From Solobacterium sp. (GTDB lineage Bacteria > Bacillota_I > Bacilli_A > Erysipelotrichales > Erysipelotrichaceae): a stretch of DNA of 12,552 bases. Positions 1-5,817 of this stretch are shown one piece after another (position 1 is the first letter of the stretch; the number at the start of each line of letters is the position of its first letter). Both the position numbers and the translations under genes were made by a program. A model generated the notes under the pieces. The model had not been told where the DNA came from. It made no database searches and saw only the letters and a program-made list of their open reading frames with translations. The stretch covers positions 1 to 12,552 of the forward strand of contig JABZMB010000039.1 of assembly GCA_015256455.1 (NCBI GenBank), written 5' to 3'.

Positions 1-80
1 TCAACCAAACAAATTATCAAAAGACTGTATTAATCCGTAAGGGTAATGAATTACCTTCTTGGGCTGAAACAGATATTTAA
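1..80 (+). CDS. 3' end of an unidentified protein gene
   Basis: Only the last 25 codons are present, in the frame beginning at base 3 and ending with TAA at 78-80. The other two forward frames hit stops within the first 40 bases, and a strong terminator begins at the base after the stop, which supports a real gene end. The visible tail ends with residues LPSWAETDI. I do not recognise the family and infer no function. Confidence 0.6.
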   Translation, partial: NQTNYQKTVLIRKGNELPSWAETDI

Positions 81-110
81 AAAACCGATTCCAGTGAATC
101 GGTTTTATTC
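81..110. terminator. Bidirectional rho-independent terminator
   Basis: A perfect 10-bp stem (AAAACCGATT at 81-90 pairs with 97-106) encloses the six-base loop 91-96. A U-rich tail follows on both strands. It ends the plus-strand gene at 80 and the converging minus-strand operon, whose stop codon (105-107) lies inside the stem. Confidence 0.93.
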
Positions 111-971
111 TTGGTATGGTTCGCCATTGAAGTTGATACGGAAGTCTTCTGGACTACGTGTATCAATTAATTGTTTCGCGAAATTAATTGCTTTACCATA
201 TAATTCTGGAAATGACGCATGAATCTCTCTACTTAAGTCATAGCGAAGTGGATAAGATTTATGTTCAAGGTTTAATACCTTAAAATCATTTTTGTTGTAC
301 AATACCATGCCGGATAAAACGGGTGGTATTTTAATTTGTTTTTCTAATGCACATAATAAATCATACTTTAACTTCGTTGGATATAAGAACTTTGTATAAC
401 GAACAATCTCTGTCGCAGATTCCGCACATAAACTAGGTTTAATTTTTAGATTAAATACGTTTTGGAACATTCCTGCATACATTAATCCAAGTTTGGATTT
501 AGATACCTTATCAATCTTCATAAAGTTGAAGACATCATAAGTTTGTTCGCTTCTTCCACGTTGGTGTAACATCCATACATCAATATTAGCTTCACTAATA
601 ACGTGAGCAGCGCCTTCGTGTAACCCTGTTTGGATATGAGTATCTCTTGCGACTGCATTAATGAGTGGGTGTGCAGTTGAATCAAGTGCGTAATGACATA
701 AGAAACCATAGAAGTAACTTCTAAGATCAGAGTCATTTTCACTATACTTATCAAAGTAATCAATAAACTCATTACACTTTTCATCGTGCATTAAATCACC
801 ATATTTTTTAAGTGATCCTGGTAATAGGGAAGCTCTTGAGAAGAATAACATATCTGGACCTTGAGAGCCTAGATAGAACATTCCCTTGTTTGTAATCATG
901 CTTGCATGTGCTTCATCCATTGTACGAAGTACATCTTTCGCAAATTCAACATGTGTTGTAGCAGCTGGCAT
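105..971 (-). CDS. Cytoplasmic zinc-dependent phospholipase C-like protein
   Basis: The 288-residue protein belongs to the zinc-dependent phospholipase C/S1-P1 nuclease-like family (Zn_dep_PLPC). The zinc-ligand pattern is readable: H7 in PAATTH, D40 in QGPD, probably H62, then H93 and D97 in CHYALD, H101, and H123 and E127 in the HVISE segment. The H-x3-D and H-x3-E spacings match those of secreted phosphatidylcholine-hydrolysing enzymes. There is no signal peptide, so this homologue should stay in the cytoplasm, and its true substrate (phospholipid or other phosphodiester) is unknown. It is the last gene of the yggS operon. The start is placed at the ATG 969-971, where the conserved N-terminus begins; a TTG at 999-1001 abuts the SD too closely to work. 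The SD (1002-1008) is separated from the ATG by an 8-bp hairpin. Confidence 0.85.
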   Translation of the reverse strand: MPAATTHVEFAKDVLRTMDEAHASMITNKGMFYLGSQGPDMLFFSRASLLPGSLKKYGDLMHDEKCNEFIDYFDKYSENDSDLRSYFYGFLCHYALDSTAHPLINAVARDTHIQTGLHEGAAHVISEANIDVWMLHQRGRSEQTYDVFNFMKIDKVSKSKLGLMYAGMFQNVFNLKIKPSLCAESATEIVRYTKFLYPTKLKYDLLCALEKQIKIPPVLSGMVLYNKNDFKVLNLEHKSYPLRYDLSREIHASFPELYGKAINFAKQLIDTRSPEDFRINFNGEPYQE

Positions 972-978
972 AGTTTTT

Positions 979-2220
979 CTATTTGAGGATTTTATCCTCA
1001 ATCTCCTTCATTTTCTTTGCTAGACCATAAATCTTATGGCTTGGTAGGGAACATAAACCAACGCGAATACCGTGGTTTACTTTCACTGTATAAATATGAT
1101 TCTCTAAGAATGCTTCATGAACTTTTTTGCATAAATCATTATCATAGATTTTTAATGTTACGAAGAAACCTTCGCGATATGGATAATGTGGCAGGTTGAC
1201 TTCATGTGCTTCTGTTAAGAAGATAGAAGAACGCTCTTTCATTAGATCGATATAAAATTGTTTTTCTTTGAGAAATTCATCTCTATTTTCATTAACAACC
1301 CAACTGAAGTTTTCCATTGCGGCATTTGGAATATTAGACCAAGTAGCACGTGCTTTCTTTTCTAATACTGTTTTCATCTCAGTAACGGATTCTTCCAGTT
1401 GTGCGAGAATCACTGCGGCCCCACAACGTAAGCCATAGGAAGTCATAGTCTTTGAACAAGAGAAGCCAACAATAACCATGGCATTTTCACTGAGTCCATT
1501 CCAGATTTCCATGTACTTACGAGATATATCCGCATTGTAAGCATAATCGATATAAGCAATATCATCCAGTAAAATGATAGGGTGTGTCTTAGCGACTTCA
1601 TTTACAAAGTCGATAACTTCTTTCCATTCCTCGTGGCTCATTGTATATCCAGTAGGATTTTCGCAAGGATCATTGATGAGTAATAGAATGCGTTCTTGCG
1701 ACTTCATAACTTCCTGTACTGTTTCTTTAATGGAAGCGATGTTGAAGTGATTTTCTTCGTTGAAGAGTTCATACTCTGCAGTCTTTAGGTTATTTTCCGA
1801 AGCCATCAAACGATAACTACCCCAAGCAATATTTGGAATAATGACAGTTTCTCCTTCTTCTAATACAGAAGTAAAGGTAGAACTGACAGCACCTGATCCT
1901 CCTGGTGTTGCGACAACGTTATGTGCAAGCTTTAGGTTGTTGCCTTGGGTTACCCATTCATATACATCTTTACGAAAGTTAGGGTTACCGTCAAAACTTG
2001 CGGCGTAGGAAGCTTTTACGCGGTGGTCGATTGTATCGTAGTGATCGAATACAGATTTAAGTGCGACTAGATTTCCGTCGTTATCACAAAGTGTACCAAT
2101 CGTTGCGTCAATTACATTTTCTTCACCGTTGATACGCTTATCTTCCTTTGCTTTCGCAACGACAGTAAATACTGCATCTGCGATTGGAGTTAGATTTGCG
2201 CTCTTTTTTGTAAATGTCAT
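979..2220 (-). CDS. Class I/II PLP-dependent aminotransferase (aromatic/aspartate type)
   Basis: This is a full-length (413 aa) fold-type I aminotransferase, which moves an amino group between an amino acid and a 2-oxo acid using pyridoxal phosphate. Visible motifs are GGSG at 108-110 (cofactor phosphate loop region), NDPCENPTG at 183-191 (N188), D220-x-x-Y223 contacting the cofactor ring, the Schiff-base lysine K257 in FSCSKTMTSYGLRCG, and R386 in HGIRVGL, which would bind the substrate carboxylate. The pattern resembles TyrB-like aromatic and aspartate aminotransferases; the exact amino-acid substrate cannot be read from sequence. Its ATG overlaps the yggS stop as ATGA, with SD GAGGAG 8 nt upstream, so it is translationally coupled to a PLP-homeostasis gene. 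Its stop lies 8 bases before the next gene's ATG. Confidence 0.92.
   Translation of the reverse strand: MTFTKKSANLTPIADAVFTVVAKAKEDKRINGEENVIDATIGTLCDNDGNLVALKSVFDHYDTIDHRVKASYAASFDGNPNFRKDVYEWVTQGNNLKLAHNVVATPGGSGAVSSTFTSVLEEGETVIIPNIAWGSYRLMASENNLKTAEYELFNEENHFNIASIKETVQEVMKSQERILLLINDPCENPTGYTMSHEEWKEVIDFVNEVAKTHPIILLDDIAYIDYAYNADISRKYMEIWNGLSENAMVIVGFSCSKTMTSYGLRCGAAVILAQLEESVTEMKTVLEKKARATWSNIPNAAMENFSWVVNENRDEFLKEKQFYIDLMKERSSIFLTEAHEVNLPHYPYREGFFVTLKIYDNDLCKKVHEAFLENHIYTVKVNHGIRVGLCSLPSHKIYGLAKKMKEIEDKILK
983..1001 (-). other. Hairpin between SD and start codon of the phospholipase-like gene
   Basis: On the minus strand, TTGAGGAT-AAA-ATCCTCAA forms a perfect 8-bp stem with a 3-nt loop. 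It lies directly after the SD AAGGAGA (1002-1008), and 11 nt separate it from the ATG at 971. Folding would bring an SD that is 30 nt away to an effective spacing of about 11 nt. The stem is encoded by the last codons of the aminotransferase (residues IEDKILK), so it is also coding sequence. Confidence 0.5.
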
Positions 2221-2873
2221 AATTCATTCTCCTCAAATAAATATGTTCCAATCCGTAACATGGTACTACCGTGCTCAATTGCGATTGGATAGTCATGGCT
2301 CATACCCATAGAAAGAGTATGGAAATATTGTTCACCAAATGTTTCTTGAAGATGCTTGAAGATATCTTGTGCTTTGGTAAAGACTTCATGAATTCGTGCT
2401 TCATCATTTGTATGTGGACCCATGGTCATTAAACCTTGAATCTTAATATGTGGACATTTTTGTAAGAGGAAGTTTGTAAATATCTCTACATCAGCTGGAT
2501 CTAATCCACTCTTATTGGTATCTTCATCCGCTAAATGTAGTTCAATGAGCACATCAACTGTACGATTTAGTTTCGTCGCTTCTTTTTCGATGACTTTCGC
2601 AAGAGCAATATTATCGAGTGATTGAATGCAGGATACAACAGGTAAGATGTCTTTTACTTTATTACGCTGTAAATGTCCTATGTAATGCCAAGCGATATCT
2701 TTTGGTAGGGCCGCTGCCTTTGAAACAAGTTCAGCAGTTCTATTTTCCGCAAAGATTCTTTCACCTGCGTCGTAATAGGATTGTATTTCTTCGATACTGT
2801 GATGCTTGGAAACAACACATAAATCTATATTTAAGGCTGCTTGCTTAATCTTCCAGTAATGTTTTTCTATCAT
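2217..2873 (-). CDS. yggS: YggS-family pyridoxal phosphate homeostasis protein
   Basis: The 218-residue protein matches the YggS/PLPBP/YlmE family, which binds PLP in an alanine-racemase-like TIM barrel without catalysing a known reaction and balances B6 vitamer and amino-acid pools. Family motifs in order are VVSKHHS with PLP-lysine K23, FAENR, WHYIGHLQRNK, GLMTMGP, LSMGMSHDY and GSTMLRIGTYLF. The N-terminus is about ten residues shorter than in E. coli YggS. I chose ATG 2873 rather than the in-frame TTG at 2891 because a TATAAT box (2880-2885) lies between them: a transcript from it would start at about the ATG itself and would have no SD. The gene heads an operon with a PLP-dependent aminotransferase, which fits a role in handling the cofactor. 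Confidence 0.93.
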   Translation of the reverse strand: MIEKHYWKIKQAALNIDLCVVSKHHSIEEIQSYYDAGERIFAENRTAELVSKAAALPKDIAWHYIGHLQRNKVKDILPVVSCIQSLDNIALAKVIEKEATKLNRTVDVLIELHLADEDTNKSGLDPADVEIFTNFLLQKCPHIKIQGLMTMGPHTNDEARIHEVFTKAQDIFKHLQETFGEQYFHTLSMGMSHDYPIAIEHGSTMLRIGTYLFEENEL

Positions 2874-2879
2874 ATTGCA

Positions 2880-2908
2880 ATTATACACCAATGGTTTTAT
2901 GCATACAA
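2880..2908 (-). promoter_or_regulatory. Promoter of the yggS operon (predicted leaderless)
   Basis: The -10 box is TATAAT (plus-strand positions 2880-2885) and the -35 is TTGTAT (2903-2908), with 17-bp spacing. Only six bases separate the -10 from the yggS ATG, so the transcript should begin at or next to the start codon. The -35 lies inside the U-tract of the preceding folT terminator. Confidence 0.7.
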
Positions 2909-2936
2909 AAAGAAAACCTGCTGATGTTACAACAGG
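2905..2936 (-). terminator. Rho-independent terminator of folT
   Basis: On the minus strand CCTGTTG pairs with CAGCAGG (7 bp with one G-U) around the loop TAACAT, followed by TTTTCTTTTTG. It starts six bases after the folT stop. Its T-run doubles as the -35 region of the yggS promoter. Confidence 0.85.
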
Positions 2937-2942
2937 CGAGAA

Positions 2943-3521
2943 TTAAAACCAAGGAATTGGGAATGCATTAGATGAATCAATGAGCTTATAACGCTTGAGT
3001 ACAGGTGCTAATGCATTGAATACAATGACTAGTAAAATGACTTCAATAGGGAATAAGAGAGAATTCTTAATTAAGCTCTTTGTAAAGTAGAAAATATAGC
3101 CTTTGCCATACAACATAGAACTCCAAAGCGATCCAACGACTACATTTACAAATAATGAGTTGATAAGTTTTGCAATGACAATCTTAACTACAGTAATCTT
3201 CTGCTTGTATAAGAAACATGACCATATGAAGCAGGCAAGTACTGGTGTTAGTGTATATCCAGCAAAGTAGACACCACCTCCACCTAAGAAGAAACCTAGG
3301 TTGTCAGTGATAATTGCGGATAGTGCTCCAGCAACTGGCCCAAGAATCGATGATTCGATTGCGAGTAGTATAAACCCAAACCCTACTTTTAAGTTCTCAG
3401 ATACGGGGAAGTAGAGCTTAGATGCGACGATCTTGAGTGCAATAAATACACCCATTAATGCAATATACTTTACTGATTTTAGTTTTGACGCGGATGAATT
3501 CCAAAATTCTTTATTAAACAT
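2943..3521 (-). CDS. folT: ECF transporter substrate-binding subunit, folate family (FolT)
   Basis: This 192-residue membrane protein is an S component of an energy-coupling factor transporter. It would capture folate at the cytoplasmic membrane and use the shared EcfA/EcfA'/EcfT module, not encoded here. The family opening FNKEFW, the KYIALMGVFIALK segment of helix 1 (the ECF S-component motif region), the SENLKVGFGFILLA stretch, the GPVAGALSAI loop, TDNLGFF, GGVYFAGYTLTP, and about six hydrophobic segments ending in PIEVILLVIVFNAL support the call. The folate assignment is backed independently by a tetrahydrofolate riboswitch in its leader. The start ATG (3519-3521) has SD AAAGGAAGG 7 nt upstream, and that SD lies inside a regulatory hairpin. 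The gene is monocistronic, with its own promoter and terminator. Confidence 0.93.
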   Translation of the reverse strand: MFNKEFWNSSASKLKSVKYIALMGVFIALKIVASKLYFPVSENLKVGFGFILLAIESSILGPVAGALSAIITDNLGFFLGGGGVYFAGYTLTPVLACFIWSCFLYKQKITVVKIVIAKLINSLFVNVVVGSLWSSMLYGKGYIFYFTKSLIKNSLLFPIEVILLVIVFNALAPVLKRYKLIDSSNAFPIPWF

Positions 3522-3524
3522 ATA

Positions 3525-3563
3525 AAAACCTTCCTTTCACATCCATTTGTGAAGAAAGGTTTT
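3525..3563 (-). promoter_or_regulatory. SD-sequestering hairpin/terminator of folT
   Basis: This long hairpin is about 16 bp with a single bulged A and a 6-nt loop (3542-3547). It pairs the arm at 3548-3563 with the arm at 3525-3541. The second arm contains the folT SD (AAAGGAAGG, 3529-3537), and the stem ends in five Us just before the AUG. It can therefore block ribosome access, terminate transcription, or both. It is the likely output element of the upstream THF riboswitch. Confidence 0.85.
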
Positions 3564-3577
3564 CGTTCACATAATGG
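3543..3577 (-). promoter_or_regulatory. Alternative (anti-sequestor) stem in the folT leader
   Basis: On the minus strand CCATTATGTGAA (3566-3577) pairs with TTCACAAATGG (3543-3553) to give 11 bp with one bulged A. This uses the upper part of the left arm of the SD-blocking hairpin, so the two structures exclude each other. TGTGAA occurs twice, at 3566-3571 and beside the SD, competing for a single TTCACA. Confidence 0.7.
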
Positions 3578-3582
3578 GAGTT

Positions 3583-3650
3583 GTAATGACCGCAAGCTAT
3601 GCTTTTCGTCTGTAGGGACCCGTTCCATACAGCACTTAACGCCAATTACG
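3583..3650 (-). ncRNA. Tetrahydrofolate (THF) riboswitch aptamer
   Basis: Read on the minus strand, the segment follows the THF riboswitch consensus. A closing helix is formed by GUAAU (3645-3649) and AUUAC (3583-3587). Then come the invariant GGCGUUAAGUG, a P3 arm CUGUA...UACAG enclosing GGAACGGG, the ACGAA joint, a small AAGC-AUA-GCUU arm and the UGCGGU segment. I recognise these from the known clostridial aptamers. In that class the ligand is THF and binding normally lowers expression. The GGAG/CUCC outer P1 helix of the consensus is missing at the 5' side, in keeping with transcription starting at about 3649, the first base of the closing helix. Confidence 0.92.
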
Positions 3651-3655
3651 TTTAT

Positions 3656-3683
3656 AACATAGCATAAGTATGTGCAATGTCAA
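3656..3683 (-). promoter_or_regulatory. Promoter of folT with extended -10
   Basis: A perfect -35 TTGACA (3678-3683) is spaced 16 bp from the -10 TATGTT (3656-3661), which is preceded by TGC (extended -10). The predicted start at about 3649 is the first base of the riboswitch closing helix. Confidence 0.8.
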
Positions 3684-3702
3684 ATAGTGTGCTTGTAATT
3701 CA

Positions 3703-3711
3703 TGTTATAAT
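3703..3711 (+). promoter_or_regulatory. Extended -10 promoter of the trhP1-trhP2 operon
   Basis: TGTTATAAT is a perfect extended -10 (TGn plus TATAAT at 3706-3711), with no good -35. Eight bases separate it from the trhP1 ATG, so the RNA would carry no or almost no leader. It lies back to back with the folT promoter, whose -35 is 20 bp away. Confidence 0.7.
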
Positions 3712-3719
3712 AGGGCGGT

Positions 3720-4601
3720 ATGAAGAAAATATCAGTTACATGTGAAAGAAAAGAAGATATCGCACTGCTCAAAGAAGCAGGTGCAGATGAAGTAATCGTC
3801 GCACTCGAAGGAGGAGTATTTAGCTCGCTCCACACTTTTTCGATTGCGCAGATTGAAGAACTATTAACGCAAGCACGTTTGGTGCAGATACAGTTATTTG
3901 TGCTGATGAATCGTTTGTTTCCACAAAGTGAAATTAAATCAGCACAACAACAAATCCAACAGTTACTTGAGATAGGGGTTGATGGTGTTATTATTGCAGA
4001 TCCTGGTCTATATCAAGTAGCCAAAGAAATATCGTTAGAAGATAAACTCATCTATAGCCCAGAGACCTTAGTAACCTCTGCAGAGGACGCAAAGTTTTGG
4101 CTATCGACAGGAATGTATTCGGTGAATATTTCACCGCTTTTAACAGAAGAGGAAATCTTGAAGATTGCCTCAAGTGTACGTCATTGTGGTATTCAGGTAT
4201 TTGGATACTTACTAATGAGTATTTCCAAGCGTCCATTACTAACGGCATATCAAGAAGTCGCAAATATTGAAGAACCTTTACATCATAACCATCATCTATA
4301 CCTTCGCGAACAAAAGCGTGATGGTATGATGCCAGCATATGAAAATGAAGCAGGTATGATGATTTATACAGATTTCGTACAGGAATCATTTGCGTGGTTA
4401 GAGCCTTTTTCAAACGCAGGCATTCAGCGTTTTGAAATGTATGGAAACTATATTCCGCAAGCAGCACTATTAGATGCAGTACGTATGTATCGTCGTGTGA
4501 TTGATGGAGAAGATGGCGAGAGTGTTAGAAAGGAATTTGTATCCAAATATCCAGAATTACCAGTTTCAGATGGATATTATGGACAGAAGACGATCAGATA
4601 A
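3720..4601 (+). CDS. trhP1: U32-family protein, short TrhP1/YrrN type (tRNA 5-hydroxyuridine)
   Basis: This 293-residue protein is the short member of a U32 'peptidase' pair, placed directly before the long member as yrrN and yrrO are in Bacillus subtilis. There the two proteins (TrhP1, TrhP2) are needed for prephenate-dependent hydroxylation of wobble uridine 34 to ho5U in tRNA. It has the TIM-barrel-like U32 start (VTCERKEDIALLKEAGADEV) and VDGVIIADPG. At the place of the cysteine-rich signature it reads GYLLMSISKRPLL, with no cysteines, as expected for the short paralogue, which cannot itself hold the Fe-S cluster. A C-terminal stretch (RFEMYGNYI) follows. The ATG has no SD and lies 8 bases after a TATAAT box. 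The next gene starts 5 bases after its stop. The function is inferred from family and gene order. Confidence 0.85.
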   Translation: MKKISVTCERKEDIALLKEAGADEVIVALEGGVFSSLHTFSIAQIEELLTQARLVQIQLFVLMNRLFPQSEIKSAQQQIQQLLEIGVDGVIIADPGLYQVAKEISLEDKLIYSPETLVTSAEDAKFWLSTGMYSVNISPLLTEEEILKIASSVRHCGIQVFGYLLMSISKRPLLTAYQEVANIEEPLHHNHHLYLREQKRDGMMPAYENEAGMMIYTDFVQESFAWLEPFSNAGIQRFEMYGNYIPQAALLDAVRMYRRVIDGEDGESVRKEFVSKYPELPVSDGYYGQKTIR

Positions 4602-4605
4602 AGTT

Positions 4606-5817
4606 ATGATGAAGAAACCTGAATTATTAGCCCCAGCAGGGGATCTGAATCGTTGTAAGACAGCGATTCGTTATGGTGCTGATGCAGTCTATATTGGAGG
4701 ACAATCCTATTCCTTACGCTCAAGAGCTTCTAATTTTACGATGGAAGATATCAAGGAGGCATGTGAATTTGCACGCCAACATAACGCGCATATCCATGTC
4801 ACAACCAATGTGATTCCTCATGAAGAAGATTATGAGGGTTTACGCGAGTATTTAATGAAGTTAGAAGAGTATGGTGTTACAGCAATTATTGCAGCCTCAC
4901 CATCGATTATGAAACTAGCACGTGAATGCGCACCAAAATTAGAAATTCACTGTTCCACACAGATGAGTATTACCAATGTAGAAACAGCCAAATTCCTCCA
5001 CGAACAGTTAGGACTAGACCGTGCAGTACTTGCGCGTGAGTGTTCAATTGAAGATATTTATGCCATCACAAAGGAATGTCCAGTAGATACAGAAGCCTTT
5101 ATCCATGGTGGTATGTGTGTAAACTACTCTGGTAGATGTACACTATCCAACCGTATGACATTGCGAGATGCTAACCGTGGAGGTTGTGCACAAAGTTGTC
5201 GTTGGCAATATCATGTTTATCAAGACGATAAAGAAATAAATACAGATATTTTATATTCCATGGGTTCTAAAGACTTACTAGCAGCGGACTACATGTATGA
5301 ATTGATGGATGCAGGTGTTAGTTCCTTAAAGATTGAAGGACGTATGAAGACAGAGTATTATGTCGCATCTGTTGTTAGTGCATATCGTCATCTGATCGAT
5401 GAGATTGCAGAGAATGATGGACCACTTTCACCAGAAAGATTGGCATATCACAAAAAGGAAATCTCACGTGCTGAAAATCGCCAGACAACAACAGCATTCT
5501 ATCCTGGTGAAGCAGGATTAAATACACTAATCTATCATGCATACTCTGATGCAGATGTAAATCATGACTTCCTAGCCAAGGTTGCTGGATACGATCAAGA
5601 CGTAAATGTAGCCTACTTAGAGACACGTAATGCATTTGATGTTGGTGAAATGTTAGAAGTAATTTCGCCTGGCAAAGACAAGCGTACTTTCAAAGTCGAG
5701 TGGATCAAAGACCCAAAGGGAGAATACCTTGCAAGTTCTAGACGTCCAATGGTAGTGGTGCAGGTTCCAATTCCATTTGAGATTGGTGAAAACGATCTAG
5801 TGCGGAGGGCACGCTAA
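4606..5817 (+). CDS. trhP2: U32-family protein, long TrhP2/YrrO type (tRNA 5-hydroxyuridine)
   Basis: This 403-residue protein has a complete U32 family layout. It starts with KPELLAPAGDLNRCKTAI, continues with GADAVYIGG, and carries the signature HGGMCVNYSGRCTLS followed by ANRGGCAQSCRW. Its four cysteines C171, C178, C194 and C198 are in the arrangement that binds an iron-sulfur cluster in TrhP/RlhA-type enzymes. A C-terminal beta-barrel-like region (about 310-403) follows. With the short partner it probably makes ho5U34 in tRNA, using prephenate as hydroxyl donor; the older name 'collagenase' is unlikely. I chose ATG 4606 (MMKKPELLAPAG) because it matches the family start and lies 4 nt after the previous stop, which suggests coupling; in-frame ATGs at 4570 and 4579 are possible but would overlap trhP1. 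No strong SD is visible. Its stop overlaps the next start as TAATG. Confidence 0.9.
   Translation: MMKKPELLAPAGDLNRCKTAIRYGADAVYIGGQSYSLRSRASNFTMEDIKEACEFARQHNAHIHVTTNVIPHEEDYEGLREYLMKLEEYGVTAIIAASPSIMKLARECAPKLEIHCSTQMSITNVETAKFLHEQLGLDRAVLARECSIEDIYAITKECPVDTEAFIHGGMCVNYSGRCTLSNRMTLRDANRGGCAQSCRWQYHVYQDDKEINTDILYSMGSKDLLAADYMYELMDAGVSSLKIEGRMKTEYYVASVVSAYRHLIDEIAENDGPLSPERLAYHKKEISRAENRQTTTAFYPGEAGLNTLIYHAYSDADVNHDFLAKVAGYDQDVNVAYLETRNAFDVGEMLEVISPGKDKRTFKVEWIKDPKGEYLASSRRPMVVVQVPIPFEIGENDLVRRAR

Noticed and set aside
518..784. Minus-strand 88-codon frame inside the phospholipase-like gene
   Set aside because: It lies in another frame on the same strand as a gene with conserved zinc motifs, with no SD or family pattern, so it is a shadow.
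2874..2891. TTG start six codons upstream for YggS
   Set aside because: It has no SD, and the extra codons coincide with a TATAAT promoter box.
3525..3720. Possible folT-antisense small RNA or small ORF in the folT-trhP1 gap
   Set aside because: All conserved signals in the gap are explained by the folT riboswitch, its expression hairpin and two promoters; no ORF with an SD is present.
4048..4467. Minus-strand 139-codon frame opposite trhP1
   Set aside because: It is antisense to a U32-family gene, without promoter, SD or motifs.
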